From positions 1 to 17,537 of the forward strand of contig CAZNNH010000131.1 in NCBI GenBank assembly GCA_964574335.1: DNA of 17,537 nucleotides. Reading direction: 5' to 3'. How positions within the stretch are numbered: position 1 is the stretch's first letter; every line of letters begins with the position of its first letter. Source of the DNA: CAZNNH01 sp964574335. Lineage in GTDB: Bacteria > Acidobacteriota > Vicinamibacteria > Fen-336. This document shows, piece by piece, positions 6,762 through 13,678 of this stretch. The notes beneath the pieces are model-generated. The model was given only the letters and a program-made list of their open reading frames with translations. It was not told the origin of the DNA and made no database searches. A program made the position numbers and the translations under genes.

Positions 6762-7346
6762 TCAACGCTGGTACGCGGAGAGCACCTCGCAAACGGCCAA
6801 GCGTTCGGCGGCACGCATCTGTTGCATGGCCGACAGGCTGCTGATGACGCCATCGAGGACGGCCTCCCTGGCCTGGTAGGCGGCCAGGTACTCCGGCGAG
6901 GGCGCGGCCCTGGCCAGGGCCTGGAGCCCAACGGCCGTGTCGGCGTATAGCGCGGCCCGGACCCGCTTCAGAGAGCGGATCTCGGCGGAGGTGGCATGCT
7001 CGGTCTTGGGCTGCCGAGCGGCGAGGCTTTCGATGTCCCTCGCGTGGGCTTCGTATACCCGACCGAAGTGACCCGCCTGGTACTCGCCGTAGATGCTCTT
7101 CAGCTTGGCGGCCAGGCTGATCGCAGCGGCCGTCGCGACCTCTCGGGGGGCAGGCGGCATGTAGCTGTCCGTGCTCCCGTCCAGCACCGCATCTTCGCAG
7201 CTCAGGGGCAGGCTGCACACCTCCAGGCATGCTTCGCACAGGCCGAAAGCCGGCCCCGTCTGCGTATCTGCGTCTTGGGCGGCCAGGGCCGCGCACATCA
7301 CCGTCGCGCACAAGGCCAGACCGCCGGTCTCGATCCGATGTCTCAT
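6762..7346 (-). CDS. Secreted or periplasmic protein of unknown function, N-terminal cysteine cluster
   Basis: The product has 194 residues. Residues 1-23 form a signal peptide (MRHRIETGG, then a hydrophobic stretch ending AALA). The mature N-terminus carries four close cysteines, CEACLEVCSLPLSC (residues ~37-50), which could form disulfides or bind metal, plus one late cysteine (LAVCEVL). The rest (residues ~70-194) is predicted mostly helical and rich in Ala, Glu and Arg. I recognise no family. ATG at 7346 is preceded by GAGAGG with a 5-bp gap. A CTATGG-N17-AATTGG motif ends 50 bp upstream. It converges with the HPF gene and is divergent from phzF. Confidence 0.7.
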   Translation of the reverse strand: MRHRIETGGLALCATVMCAALAAQDADTQTGPAFGLCEACLEVCSLPLSCEDAVLDGSTDSYMPPAPREVATAAAISLAAKLKSIYGEYQAGHFGRVYEAHARDIESLAARQPKTEHATSAEIRSLKRVRAALYADTAVGLQALARAAPSPEYLAAYQAREAVLDGVISSLSAMQQMRAAERLAVCEVLSAYQR

Positions 7347-7396
7347 GGAAACCTCTCGCTCCCAAGACATAGCCTGCGCTCCGAGTCGGCGGTCGT

Positions 7397-7425
7397 CCAA
7401 TTCATTGACGGCCGCCCACCCATAG
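7397..7425 (-). promoter_or_regulatory. CTATGG-N17-AATTGG motif, copy 4
   Basis: On the minus strand this reads CTATGG, 17 bp, AATTGG, followed by ACGA as in copy 2. It lies in the 144-bp divergent gap between the secreted-protein gene and phzF, points at the former and ends 50 bp before its ATG. A start of transcription near 7390 would leave a leader of about 44 nt that contains the GAGAGG ribosome-binding site. Confidence 0.6.
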
Positions 7426-7455
7426 GTGAAGACACCGGTCGTCCTAGAGCGCCCC

Positions 7456-7484
7456 TTGGAGGCGAGGCGTCGTTGCTCGACAAT
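7456..7484 (+). promoter_or_regulatory. Candidate sigma-70-type promoter of phzF (leaderless spacing)
   Basis: TTGGAG (7456-7461), 17 bp, GACAAT (7479-7484), then 6 bp to the ATG. No ribosome-binding site is seen in those 6 bp, so a leaderless message is likely if this promoter is real. Confidence 0.4.
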
Positions 7485-7490
7485 GGCGGC

Positions 7491-8273
7491 ATGAAGCTCC
7501 CCCTCTACCAGGTCGATGCCTTCACCAGCCGTGTCTTCGCCGGGAACCCGGCGGCGGTCTGCCCGCTCCGAGGGTGGCTGGAGGACACCACGCTGCAGGC
7601 GATCGCCGCCGAGAACAACCTCTCCGAGACCGCCTTCTTCGTGGGCGGTGGCGGCAAGTACGCCCTGCGCTGGTTCACGCCGAGCGCGGAGGTGGACCTG
7701 TGCGGCCACGCCACCCTGGCCACCGCCCACGTGATCCTGCGTCACCTCGAGCCGGGCCTCCCGGAGCTGCGCTTCTCGTCCCAGAGCGGGCCGCTCTTGG
7801 TGCGCCCCGACGGCGACCGGCTCTGCCTCGACTTCCCCACCCGAGCCCCCGAGCGCTGCAAGTGGGTCCCGGGGCTCGCGGAGGCCCTGGGCAAAGAGCC
7901 GCTCGAGACCTGGGCCTCCCGCGACGTGATGGTGGTGCTGGGCTCCGAGTCCGAGGTGCGCGCGTTGAGGCCGGACATGGCCCGGCTCTCGGCCCTCGAT
8001 CGCTTCGGCTTCGCCGTCACTGCGCCCGGCGACACGGTCGACTTCGTCTCCCGCTTCTTCGCCCCCAACCTGGGGGTCCCCGAGGATCCGGTCACCGGCT
8101 CCGCCCACTGCACGCTGATCCCCTACTGGGCCGAGCGTCTGGGCAAGACCCGCCTGCAGGCCCGGCAGGTCTCGCCGCGGGGCGGCGAGCTGTTCTGCGA
8201 GCTACGCGGCCCGCGGGTCTCGATCGCGGGCCATGCGGTCACCTACCTGGAGGGGACGATCGAGATCGGCTGA
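7491..8273 (+). CDS. PhzF-family isomerase/epimerase
   Basis: The product has 260 residues, the usual size for the PhzF/YddE family, which has two diaminopimelate-epimerase-like lobes. Seen in order: YQVDAFTSRVFAGNPAAVC (residues 6-24), NLSETAFF with the catalytic-type Glu46, RWFTPSAEVDLCGHATLA (residues 60-77), and GVPEDPVTGSAHC (residues 195-207). All the signature segments are intact, so the protein is probably active. PhzF itself isomerises a dihydro-hydroxyanthranilate in phenazine synthesis, but most family members act on unknown substrates and no other phenazine genes are here, so the name describes the family only. ATG is set by homology. The gene is alone on its strand and converges on the decarboxylase gene with a 20-bp gap. 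Confidence 0.92.
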   Translation: MKLPLYQVDAFTSRVFAGNPAAVCPLRGWLEDTTLQAIAAENNLSETAFFVGGGGKYALRWFTPSAEVDLCGHATLATAHVILRHLEPGLPELRFSSQSGPLLVRPDGDRLCLDFPTRAPERCKWVPGLAEALGKEPLETWASRDVMVVLGSESEVRALRPDMARLSALDRFGFAVTAPGDTVDFVSRFFAPNLGVPEDPVTGSAHCTLIPYWAERLGKTRLQARQVSPRGGELFCELRGPRVSIAGHAVTYLEGTIEIG

Positions 8274-8293
8274 CCGGCGGGGCGCCCGGGCGT

Positions 8294-9427
8294 CTAGCCG
8301 TTGACGTGGACCACCTTGGCGGGCGGAAAGCCGTTGAAGTAGGTGGACGAGGCGTTCGAGTAGGCGCCGATGTCCTCCGAGTAGACGAGGTCGTCGATCT
8401 CGAGCTCGGGCAGCTCCTCCGCCTGGGAGATGGTGTCGAGGCCGTCGCAGGTCTGGCCGAAGACCGCCGAGATCTCGGTGGGCCCCTTCTTGAAGGCCTT
8501 CAGGTGGTACTGGCAGTGGTCGAAGATGATCCCGGAGTAGGTGTGGTAGACCGAGTCGTCGATGTAGTAGGAGGGCTTCCCGTCCCGGATCGCCTTGCCG
8601 ATGACGCGGGCGATCGCGGTGGCCGCCGTCGCCACCAGATAGCGCCCCGGCTCGGCCAGGATCTCCAGCTCCTTCGGAAACAGACGGCGGATCTCGGCGT
8701 TGATCTTGCGGGCCAGCTCGCCGAAGGGCTTGACGTGGCGGTCGTAGCGCACCGGGAAGCCCCCGCCGATATCGAGGATCGGGATCCGATGGCCCCGGCT
8801 CTCGGCCTCCCGCATCACGGCGGCGGCCATGTTGAGGGCCTGGACGAAGTTCTCGAAGTTGGTGCACTGGCTGCCGACGTGGAAGCTGACCCCCTCGACC
8901 ACCAGCCCCATGTGGAAGGCCGCCAGGATCAGGTCCACGGCCTCGCCGGGATCGCAGCCGAACTTCGACGACAGCTCCACCATCGAGCCGGTGTTGGGGA
9001 CCCGGAGCCGCAGCACCAGGCCGGCGTGGGGCGCGTGCTCACGGATCTTCAACAGCTCGGCCCGGTTGTCGTAGGTGACCAGCGGCCGGTACTGGTCCAG
9101 GACCTTCAGCGTCTCCTTGGGCTTGACCGGGTTGGCGTAGACGATCTTGTCCCAGACGAAGCCCTCCCGGGCCTTCGGGTCCAGGTCCCGGACGTTCTCG
9201 TAGACCAGCATGAACTCCGGCAGCGAGGCGACGTCGAAGCTGGCGCCGGCCCGGTAGAGGGTCCTGACGATCTCGGGGGCCGGGTTGGCCTTGACGGCAT
9301 AGTAGGCCTGCACCTTGGGCAGGTGGCGACGGAAGCTCGCGTAGTTGCGGCGAAGGACCTCGTGATCGATGACCACCAGCGGGGTGCCGTGCCGCCGGGC
9401 CAGACGTTGGAGCTCGCGCGCGTTCAT
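8294..9427 (-). CDS. Fold-III PLP ornithine/lysine decarboxylase
   Basis: The product has 377 residues and the alanine-racemase-like barrel of eukaryotic-type ornithine decarboxylases. It would remove CO2 from ornithine (or lysine) to give putrescine (or cadaverine). PLP-binding Lys46 is in AYYAVKANP. Further signatures are SSKFG (163-167), HVGSQ (183-187), LDIGGGFP (218-225), EPGRY (259-263), FGQTCDGLD with the catalytic-type Cys327 and Asp328, and GAYSNASSTYFNGF (364-377). The Cys-Asp pair argues for a decarboxylase of ornithine/lysine rather than carboxynorspermidine. It lies 14 bp downstream of the deoxyhypusine-synthase-like gene on the same strand, so the two form an operon. Ornithine versus lysine preference cannot be read from sequence. 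Confidence 0.92.
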   Translation of the reverse strand: MNARELQRLARRHGTPLVVIDHEVLRRNYASFRRHLPKVQAYYAVKANPAPEIVRTLYRAGASFDVASLPEFMLVYENVRDLDPKAREGFVWDKIVYANPVKPKETLKVLDQYRPLVTYDNRAELLKIREHAPHAGLVLRLRVPNTGSMVELSSKFGCDPGEAVDLILAAFHMGLVVEGVSFHVGSQCTNFENFVQALNMAAAVMREAESRGHRIPILDIGGGFPVRYDRHVKPFGELARKINAEIRRLFPKELEILAEPGRYLVATAATAIARVIGKAIRDGKPSYYIDDSVYHTYSGIIFDHCQYHLKAFKKGPTEISAVFGQTCDGLDTISQAEELPELEIDDLVYSEDIGAYSNASSTYFNGFPPAKVVHVNG

Positions 9428-9441
9428 GGATGGACCCCGGC

Positions 9442-10656
9442 TCAGTCGAAGCGCGGCGTCGAGCCGTCGAGCATCTTGCCCTTGTTGTGCTTGAAGTACT
9501 CCCGCGTGAGGGCCTTCACCATCGCCCCACGATGGTCGTAGAGGCGGCGCTGCGGGCGCGGCTGGTGCTTGGCCAGGGCGTAGTGGACGAGGATCGGCAT
9601 GGCGATGGTGGTGTCGGTGTAGCACACGATGGCGTCGGGAAGGCGGTCGGGGTCCACCTTGCCCCAGCTCACCGCCTCGCTCGGCGTGGCCCCGCTCAGC
9701 CCGCCGGTATCGGGACGGGCGTCGGTCACCTGCAGGAAGTAGTCCTGGCCGTACTCCTTGATCCTCAGGACCTCCTGGATCTGGGGCTCGGTCTGGAGCA
9801 TGAAGTTCTTGGGGCTGCCACCGCCCCACAGCACCACCCCGCTCTTGCCCTTCGCCCGCTTCGCCGCCAGGACGAAGGCGGTGGTCTCGTTGACGTCGAT
9901 CGAGGGGTTGATCCGGAGGCGGTTCCCGCGCAGCTCGACCCCGGCCACGTTCATGCCGATGGTCGAGTCCCCGGGCGAGGAGGTGTAGCAGGGAACGCCG
10001 GCCCGATACGCCGCTGCCAGCACCGAGACATTCTTGAGGCCGGCCTTCCGCTCCCCCTCGGCGGCGTACCGGCCCAGCAGGTAGTGGAGCTCGGCGGTGC
10101 CCATCTCCTTCTGGAACTCGGGCCGGACCAGGATCGAACGCAGGATCTCGTCGGTGGCCATCAGGCAGTCGCTGTAGCCCATCAGCACGTCGTAGACGCG
10201 GACGATGTCGTTGTCACGGAGCACCGTATCGTCCATCTTGAAGCTGCCGGCGCGGACCGGGTAGTCGAGGGCGAAGTGGAGGTCGTGGTAGAGGATGGCG
10301 CCGGTGGACACGATCCAGTCGACGAAGCCGGCGCGGATCAGCGGGACCATCGCCGAGGCGCCCAGGCCGGCCGGGGTGAGGGCCCCGGAAAAGCTCATGC
10401 CGATGGTGACGTCGGGCTCGAGCATCCGCTCCACGAAGAGCTGGCAGCTCTCCCGCAGGCGCGCCGAGTTGTAGGCGAGGAAGGTGTCGTCGACGATCTG
10501 GGTGAGCTTCTCCTTCCCGGTGAGGTTCTTGGGAAGGATCCGCCGCCCCGAGAGGAGCTTGGCGCGGTGCGGGAGCTTCTTCTGCCGGAGCCAGTCGGGC
10601 ACCTCCGACAGATCCTCCCGGTAGCGGCGGCGTGACGTCTTCTTCGGCTTGGCCAT
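9442..10656 (-). CDS. Deoxyhypusine-synthase-like protein, probable homospermidine synthase
   Basis: The product has 404 residues and the NAD-binding fold of deoxyhypusine synthase. Visible segments are SFSGALTPAGLG (88-99), DWIVSTGAILYHDLHF (113-128), TSSPGDSTIG (225-234) and GVVLWGGGSPKNF (273-285), where Lys283 matches the lysine that forms the covalent aminobutyl intermediate in the eukaryotic enzyme. Bacteria lack the eIF5A substrate, and bacterial homologues have been linked to homospermidine formation from spermidine and/or putrescine. The downstream decarboxylase, which would supply putrescine, supports a polyamine role. The N-terminus (MAKPKKTSRRRYRED) is strongly basic. ATG at 10656 follows GAAGGAT at a suitable distance. 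Confidence 0.88.
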   Translation of the reverse strand: MAKPKKTSRRRYREDLSEVPDWLRQKKLPHRAKLLSGRRILPKNLTGKEKLTQIVDDTFLAYNSARLRESCQLFVERMLEPDVTIGMSFSGALTPAGLGASAMVPLIRAGFVDWIVSTGAILYHDLHFALDYPVRAGSFKMDDTVLRDNDIVRVYDVLMGYSDCLMATDEILRSILVRPEFQKEMGTAELHYLLGRYAAEGERKAGLKNVSVLAAAYRAGVPCYTSSPGDSTIGMNVAGVELRGNRLRINPSIDVNETTAFVLAAKRAKGKSGVVLWGGGSPKNFMLQTEPQIQEVLRIKEYGQDYFLQVTDARPDTGGLSGATPSEAVSWGKVDPDRLPDAIVCYTDTTIAMPILVHYALAKHQPRPQRRLYDHRGAMVKALTREYFKHNKGKMLDGSTPRFD

Positions 10657-10668
10657 GTCCCATCCTTC

Positions 10669-10685
10669 GCCCGCAAGGCGCGGGC
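10669..10685 (-). other. GC-rich hairpin in the leader of the polyamine operon
   Basis: GCCCGC and GCGGGC pair perfectly around a 5-base loop. The hairpin ends 12 bp before the start codon of the deoxyhypusine-synthase-like gene, directly upstream of its ribosome-binding site. It could affect translation, or be chance in GC-rich DNA. Confidence 0.35.
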
Positions 10686-10703
10686 CGTTTGCCTGGAACC
10701 GCG

Positions 10704-10709
10704 ATTCTA
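10704..10709 (-). promoter_or_regulatory. Candidate -10 box of the polyamine operon
   Basis: TAGAAT on the minus strand, 47 bp before the ATG of the deoxyhypusine-synthase-like gene. It differs from TATAAT by one base. The sequence 17 bp upstream (TCTCCC) is not a good -35 block. Transcription from here would give a leader of about 40 nt that includes the hairpin at 10669-10685. Confidence 0.35.
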
Positions 10710-10734
10710 GCCCAGCCGGACCCGCTGGGAGAGG

Positions 10735-10740
10735 TAGGAT
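10735..10740 (+). promoter_or_regulatory. TAGGAT box before yddG (-10 box or ribosome-binding site)
   Basis: TAGGAT ends 8 bp before the ATG. It can be read either as a -10 hexamer of a leaderless message or as a weak ribosome-binding site (AGGA). No -35 block is seen at 17 bp upstream, so the ribosome-binding reading is equally likely. Confidence 0.3.
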
Positions 10741-10748
10741 CCTCTGCC

Positions 10749-11660
10749 ATGCCCGATCGCGGCCCGTCCCGAGCCACCGCCCTGGGGATCCTGGCGATCC
10801 TGCTGTGGAGCTCCTCGGTCGCCTTCATCCGGACCCTCTCCGAGAAGCTGGGGCCGGTCAGCACCATCGCCTGGGCCTATCTGCTCGGTGGGCTGGTCTC
10901 GGTGGCGGCGGCGGCGCTCGTGCCGGGTGGCCTGTCTCGCTTCCGCAAGCTGCCCCGAAGCTACCTGTGGGGATGCGGGAGCCTGTTCGTCGTCTACACC
11001 ACCTGCTACTGCCTGGCCGTGGGGCTGGCGGCGAGCCGCCTGCAGGTCCTCGCGGTCGGCCTCGTCAACTACCTGTGGCCGAGCCTGACGCTGGTGCTGG
11101 GGGTCCCGCTGCTGGGTCACCGGGCGCGGTGGTTCCTCCTGCCCGGCATGCTGATCGCGTCCGCCGGAATGGTGCTGGCAACCGTGCCGAGGGGTGCCCT
11201 CTCGCTGCCGGTCCTCTGGGCCAACGTCGTGGAGAACGCCTGGCCCTATGCCCTGGCCCTGGCCGGGGCCGTGGCCTGGGCCTTCTACTCCAACCTGGCC
11301 CGGCGCCTGGGAGCGGAGGGCAACGGCGTTCCGCTGTTCATCCTGGCCTCGGGGCTGCTGATCCTGCCGCTCCGCTTCTTCCTCCCGGGGCCCGGCCGGT
11401 GGGACGCGCGGGTGGTCGGCGAGCTCCTGTACCTGGTCTTCTTCGTCACCCTGGCCGCCTACGTCTTCTGGGACCATGCGATGCGCAAGGGGAACATCGT
11501 GCTGGTGGCGGCCCTCTCCTACTTCACGCCTCTGCTGTCGACGGCGTTCTCGGCCGCCTACCTGGGCGTCGCCCCCGGCCCCTTCGTCTGGGTCGCCTGC
11601 GGCCTGCTGGTGGTGGGCGCCGGGCTTTGTCGGCTCGCGGTGAGGGAGGGGTCAACGTAG
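10749..11660 (+). CDS. yddG: YddG-like DMT-superfamily exporter (aromatic amino acids)
   Basis: The product has 303 residues and ten hydrophobic segments in two EamA halves. It resembles E. coli YddG along its length: GILAILLWSSSVAFIRTLSEKLGPV near the N-terminus in abbreviated form matches YddG's GLIAIVLWS...SEGLGPV, VGLVNYLWPSLTLV (residues ~106-119) matches VGMVNYLWPSLTIL, and GNIVLVAALSYFTPLLST (residues ~249-266) matches GNVTIMAVGSYFTPVLSS. YddG exports aromatic amino acids and some toxic compounds across the inner membrane; the same role is inferred here. ATG at 10749 fits the first helix. The kinase gene starts 17 bp after the stop, so the two may be co-transcribed. It is divergent from the polyamine operon with a 92-bp gap. 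Confidence 0.85.
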   Translation: MPDRGPSRATALGILAILLWSSSVAFIRTLSEKLGPVSTIAWAYLLGGLVSVAAAALVPGGLSRFRKLPRSYLWGCGSLFVVYTTCYCLAVGLAASRLQVLAVGLVNYLWPSLTLVLGVPLLGHRARWFLLPGMLIASAGMVLATVPRGALSLPVLWANVVENAWPYALALAGAVAWAFYSNLARRLGAEGNGVPLFILASGLLILPLRFFLPGPGRWDARVVGELLYLVFFVTLAAYVFWDHAMRKGNIVLVAALSYFTPLLSTAFSAAYLGVAPGPFVWVACGLLVVGAGLCRLAVREGST

Positions 11661-11677
11661 AATCAGGCCTACCTCCC

Positions 11678-13036
11678 ATGCCTGCTGCGGTGTGCCCCGG
11701 TTGTCAGCGCCTGAACCCCGACCACTTCGAGGCCTGCTACTCCTGCGGTCGGTCGCTCAGCCAGCTGAGCCCGGGATCGACGATCGCCGCCCGCTACGAG
11801 GTGGTGGGCCTGCTCGGCAAGGGGGGGATGGGCCTGGTCTACAAGGCGATCGACACCGTTCTCGACGAGACGGTGGCGATCAAGGTGCTGCGCCCGGACC
11901 TCTGCTCGAACACCGAGATGGTCCGGCGCTTCCGCTCCGAGATCAAGCTGGCCCGCCGGGTGTCCCACCCCAACGTGGCCCGCATCCACGACTACGGCGA
12001 GGACGCGGGGCTGGTCTACATCTCGATGGCGCTGTTGGAGGGCGTCGACCTCAAGCGGCTGCTGGCCGACCACCCGGACGGCCTGCCGCCCGAGCAGGCC
12101 CTCGACGCAGTGCTGCAGGCCGCCGCCGGGCTGAGGGCCATCCACGACGTCGGCATCATCCACCGGGACCTCAAGACCCCCAACCTCATTCGGGACCCTT
12201 CGGGGGTGGTCCGGTTGATGGACTTCGGGATCGCCAAGGAAGCCATGAGCCGCCAGCGGGGGCTCACGGCCACCGGCGAGGTGATGGGTAGCCCGCACTA
12301 CATGAGCCCCGAGCAGTGCCAGGGCAAGCCCCTCGACATCCGCAGCGACCTCTACGCGCTGGGCATCGTGGCCTGGGAGCTCTTCACAGGCGAGCTCCCC
12401 TTCCAGGGCAAGACGCTGGTGGCGACGGTGTTCATGCAGATCCGCGACGAGCCGCCGTTCGGCAGCCCGAGCGGCTCCCGGATTCCTCCGAAGGTGGTTC
12501 CGGTCCTGAGGAAGGCCCTGGCCAAGGCCCCGGAGGACCGCTTCGTCTCGTGTGGGGAGATGATCGAGGCCCTGCGTGAGGCTCGCGGCCGACCCGCAGC
12601 CGACCCGGGTCAGGGACCCGAGGTGCCCCCGCCCGAGGCGTCTCCCGAGGTCGATCCGACCGGTCCGCTGTCCACCTCGGAGGAGCGCCGGGCCCACGGA
12701 CGGCTGCCCATCCCGCTCGACGTGATGCTCCGTCGCCTCGACGCCGTGGGGGAGGTGATCGAGGAGGAGCGGACGGTGGCCGAGAACATCAGCCGGAAAG
12801 GGATCCGCGTGGTGACCTCGATGACCTCGGCCGGAGTGGGCGACACGGTGGAGGTGGAGGAGCTGGGCGGCGACTTCAAGAGCCGCGCCGTGGTCCGCTA
12901 CGCACAGCGCTCCGTCCAGGTCGTCCGCCTCGGCCTCGAGCTCACGGAGAGAAACGCCCCGGACCGCCTGGTCCCCGACGACGAGCTGTCCACGGGCCGG
13001 CGGGGCCGGATCCCGACGGGGTCGAGGCGTCCCTGA
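11678..13036 (+). CDS. Ser/Thr protein kinase with N-terminal zinc ribbon and C-terminal PilZ domain
   Basis: The product has 452 residues. Residues 6-23 form a small zinc ribbon (CPGC ... CYSC). Residues ~38-315 are a Hanks-type kinase with all catalytic elements: glycine loop GKGGMG (47-52), VAIK with Lys69, helix-C Glu88, HRDLKTPN with Asp154, DFG at 172-174, MSPEQ near 199-203 and SDLYALGIVAWEL. After a Pro/Glu-rich linker (~316-340), residues ~345-435 are a PilZ domain with both cyclic-di-GMP-binding motifs: RxxxR (Arg348, Arg352) and NxSxxG (Asn380, Ser382, Gly385). No membrane segment is present, so the kinase is cytoplasmic. The layout suggests that cyclic-di-GMP controls kinase activity or location; that is inference. 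TAGAAT lies 14 bp before the ATG and there is no good ribosome-binding site. Confidence 0.93.
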   Translation: MPAAVCPGCQRLNPDHFEACYSCGRSLSQLSPGSTIAARYEVVGLLGKGGMGLVYKAIDTVLDETVAIKVLRPDLCSNTEMVRRFRSEIKLARRVSHPNVARIHDYGEDAGLVYISMALLEGVDLKRLLADHPDGLPPEQALDAVLQAAAGLRAIHDVGIIHRDLKTPNLIRDPSGVVRLMDFGIAKEAMSRQRGLTATGEVMGSPHYMSPEQCQGKPLDIRSDLYALGIVAWELFTGELPFQGKTLVATVFMQIRDEPPFGSPSGSRIPPKVVPVLRKALAKAPEDRFVSCGEMIEALREARGRPAADPGQGPEVPPPEASPEVDPTGPLSTSEERRAHGRLPIPLDVMLRRLDAVGEVIEEERTVAENISRKGIRVVTSMTSAGVGDTVEVEELGGDFKSRAVVRYAQRSVQVVRLGLELTERNAPDRLVPDDELSTGRRGRIPTGSRRP

Positions 13037-13086
13037 CGCCCGCCGCCAACGTGAACCAGATCACACTCGCGGTGAGGCTCCTGGAA

Positions 13087-13092
13087 TAGGCT
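13087..13092 (+). promoter_or_regulatory. TAGGCT box before the 13099 gene
   Basis: TAGGCT ends 6 bp before the ATG, the same position as the candidate -10 boxes of nhaR and phzF. No -35 block is evident 16-18 bp upstream. The 62-bp gap after the kinase gene shows nothing else. Confidence 0.3.
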
Positions 13093-13098
13093 GTTCTC

Positions 13099-13647
13099 AT
13101 GCCGGTGCCTCATTCGCGGCCCTGCCCGATGTCCCGGGAGGTCATGCCGGCCCTCCGGTCCCCCGCCCAGCCATCTCGCCTGACGGTGTTGGTGGCCGGC
13201 GTCGACAAGGACGAACGTCCCTCGATCGAGGCCGCCGTGAGGCGGGCGCTCGCCGCTCGTGACCCCAGCGAGCCGTGGTCGGTCTCGCTCGTCCGTCTCG
13301 GATCGATGTGGTCGGTCACGCTGAGCGGTCCCGGCGAGCGCTTCCGCAGCGTGTCCTTCACGACCGAGAGCCACCGGCTGGCCGAGGCGATCCAGGAGGC
13401 GACCCGGGACGAGGAGGCCAGCTCCGCCGAGACGGACGACCCGGCGGCCTGGCCGGCGGGAGAGTCGATCCAGGAGCGCATCCTCTGCGCGCGCTGCCAG
13501 AAGCCGATCCTGGTCTGCTACGAGGGACAGCCCGACGAGCCGAAGCAGACCGCGCCCCTGGCCTGCCCTCACTGCTGGATGATCAACCAGGTCGAGATCG
13601 GATCCTGGGCGGCGGCCGGCGGGGACTACCGGGCGGAGAAGGGCTAG
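13099..13647 (+). CDS. Hypothetical protein with C-terminal zinc ribbon
   Basis: The product has 182 residues and I recognise no family. Residues ~27-105 look like a small mixed alpha/beta domain (LTVLVAGVDKDERPSIEAAV ... WSVTLSGPGERFRSVSF ... AEAIQEATRDEE). An acidic linker follows. Residues 130-159 hold two CxxC pairs, CARC (130-133) and CPHC (156-159), plus Cys140, which fits a zinc ribbon. There is no signal peptide or membrane segment, so it is probably cytoplasmic. ATG at 13099 is the first start codon; Met11 or Met16 are possible instead because the first 20 residues are Pro-rich and resemble a leader. It lies 62 bp after the kinase, which also carries a zinc ribbon, and 67 bp before the repeat-protein gene. 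Confidence 0.65.
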   Translation: MPVPHSRPCPMSREVMPALRSPAQPSRLTVLVAGVDKDERPSIEAAVRRALAARDPSEPWSVSLVRLGSMWSVTLSGPGERFRSVSFTTESHRLAEAIQEATRDEEASSAETDDPAAWPAGESIQERILCARCQKPILVCYEGQPDEPKQTAPLACPHCWMINQVEIGSWAAAGGDYRAEKG

Positions 13648-13678
13648 ACGAACCCTCCGGCGTCACCCGCCGCTCCCG

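Noticed and set aside
7491..8273. Part of a phenazine cluster
   Set aside because: No other phenazine gene is present and PhzF-family proteins are widespread without phenazines.
8279..8286. GGGCGCCC palindrome between phzF and the decarboxylase as a terminator
   Set aside because: Too short for a stem with loop, no T tract, and such palindromes are common at this GC content.
7574..9541. 655-codon open frame on the plus strand
   Set aside because: It covers phzF in another frame and the decarboxylase in antisense; both of those match known families clearly.
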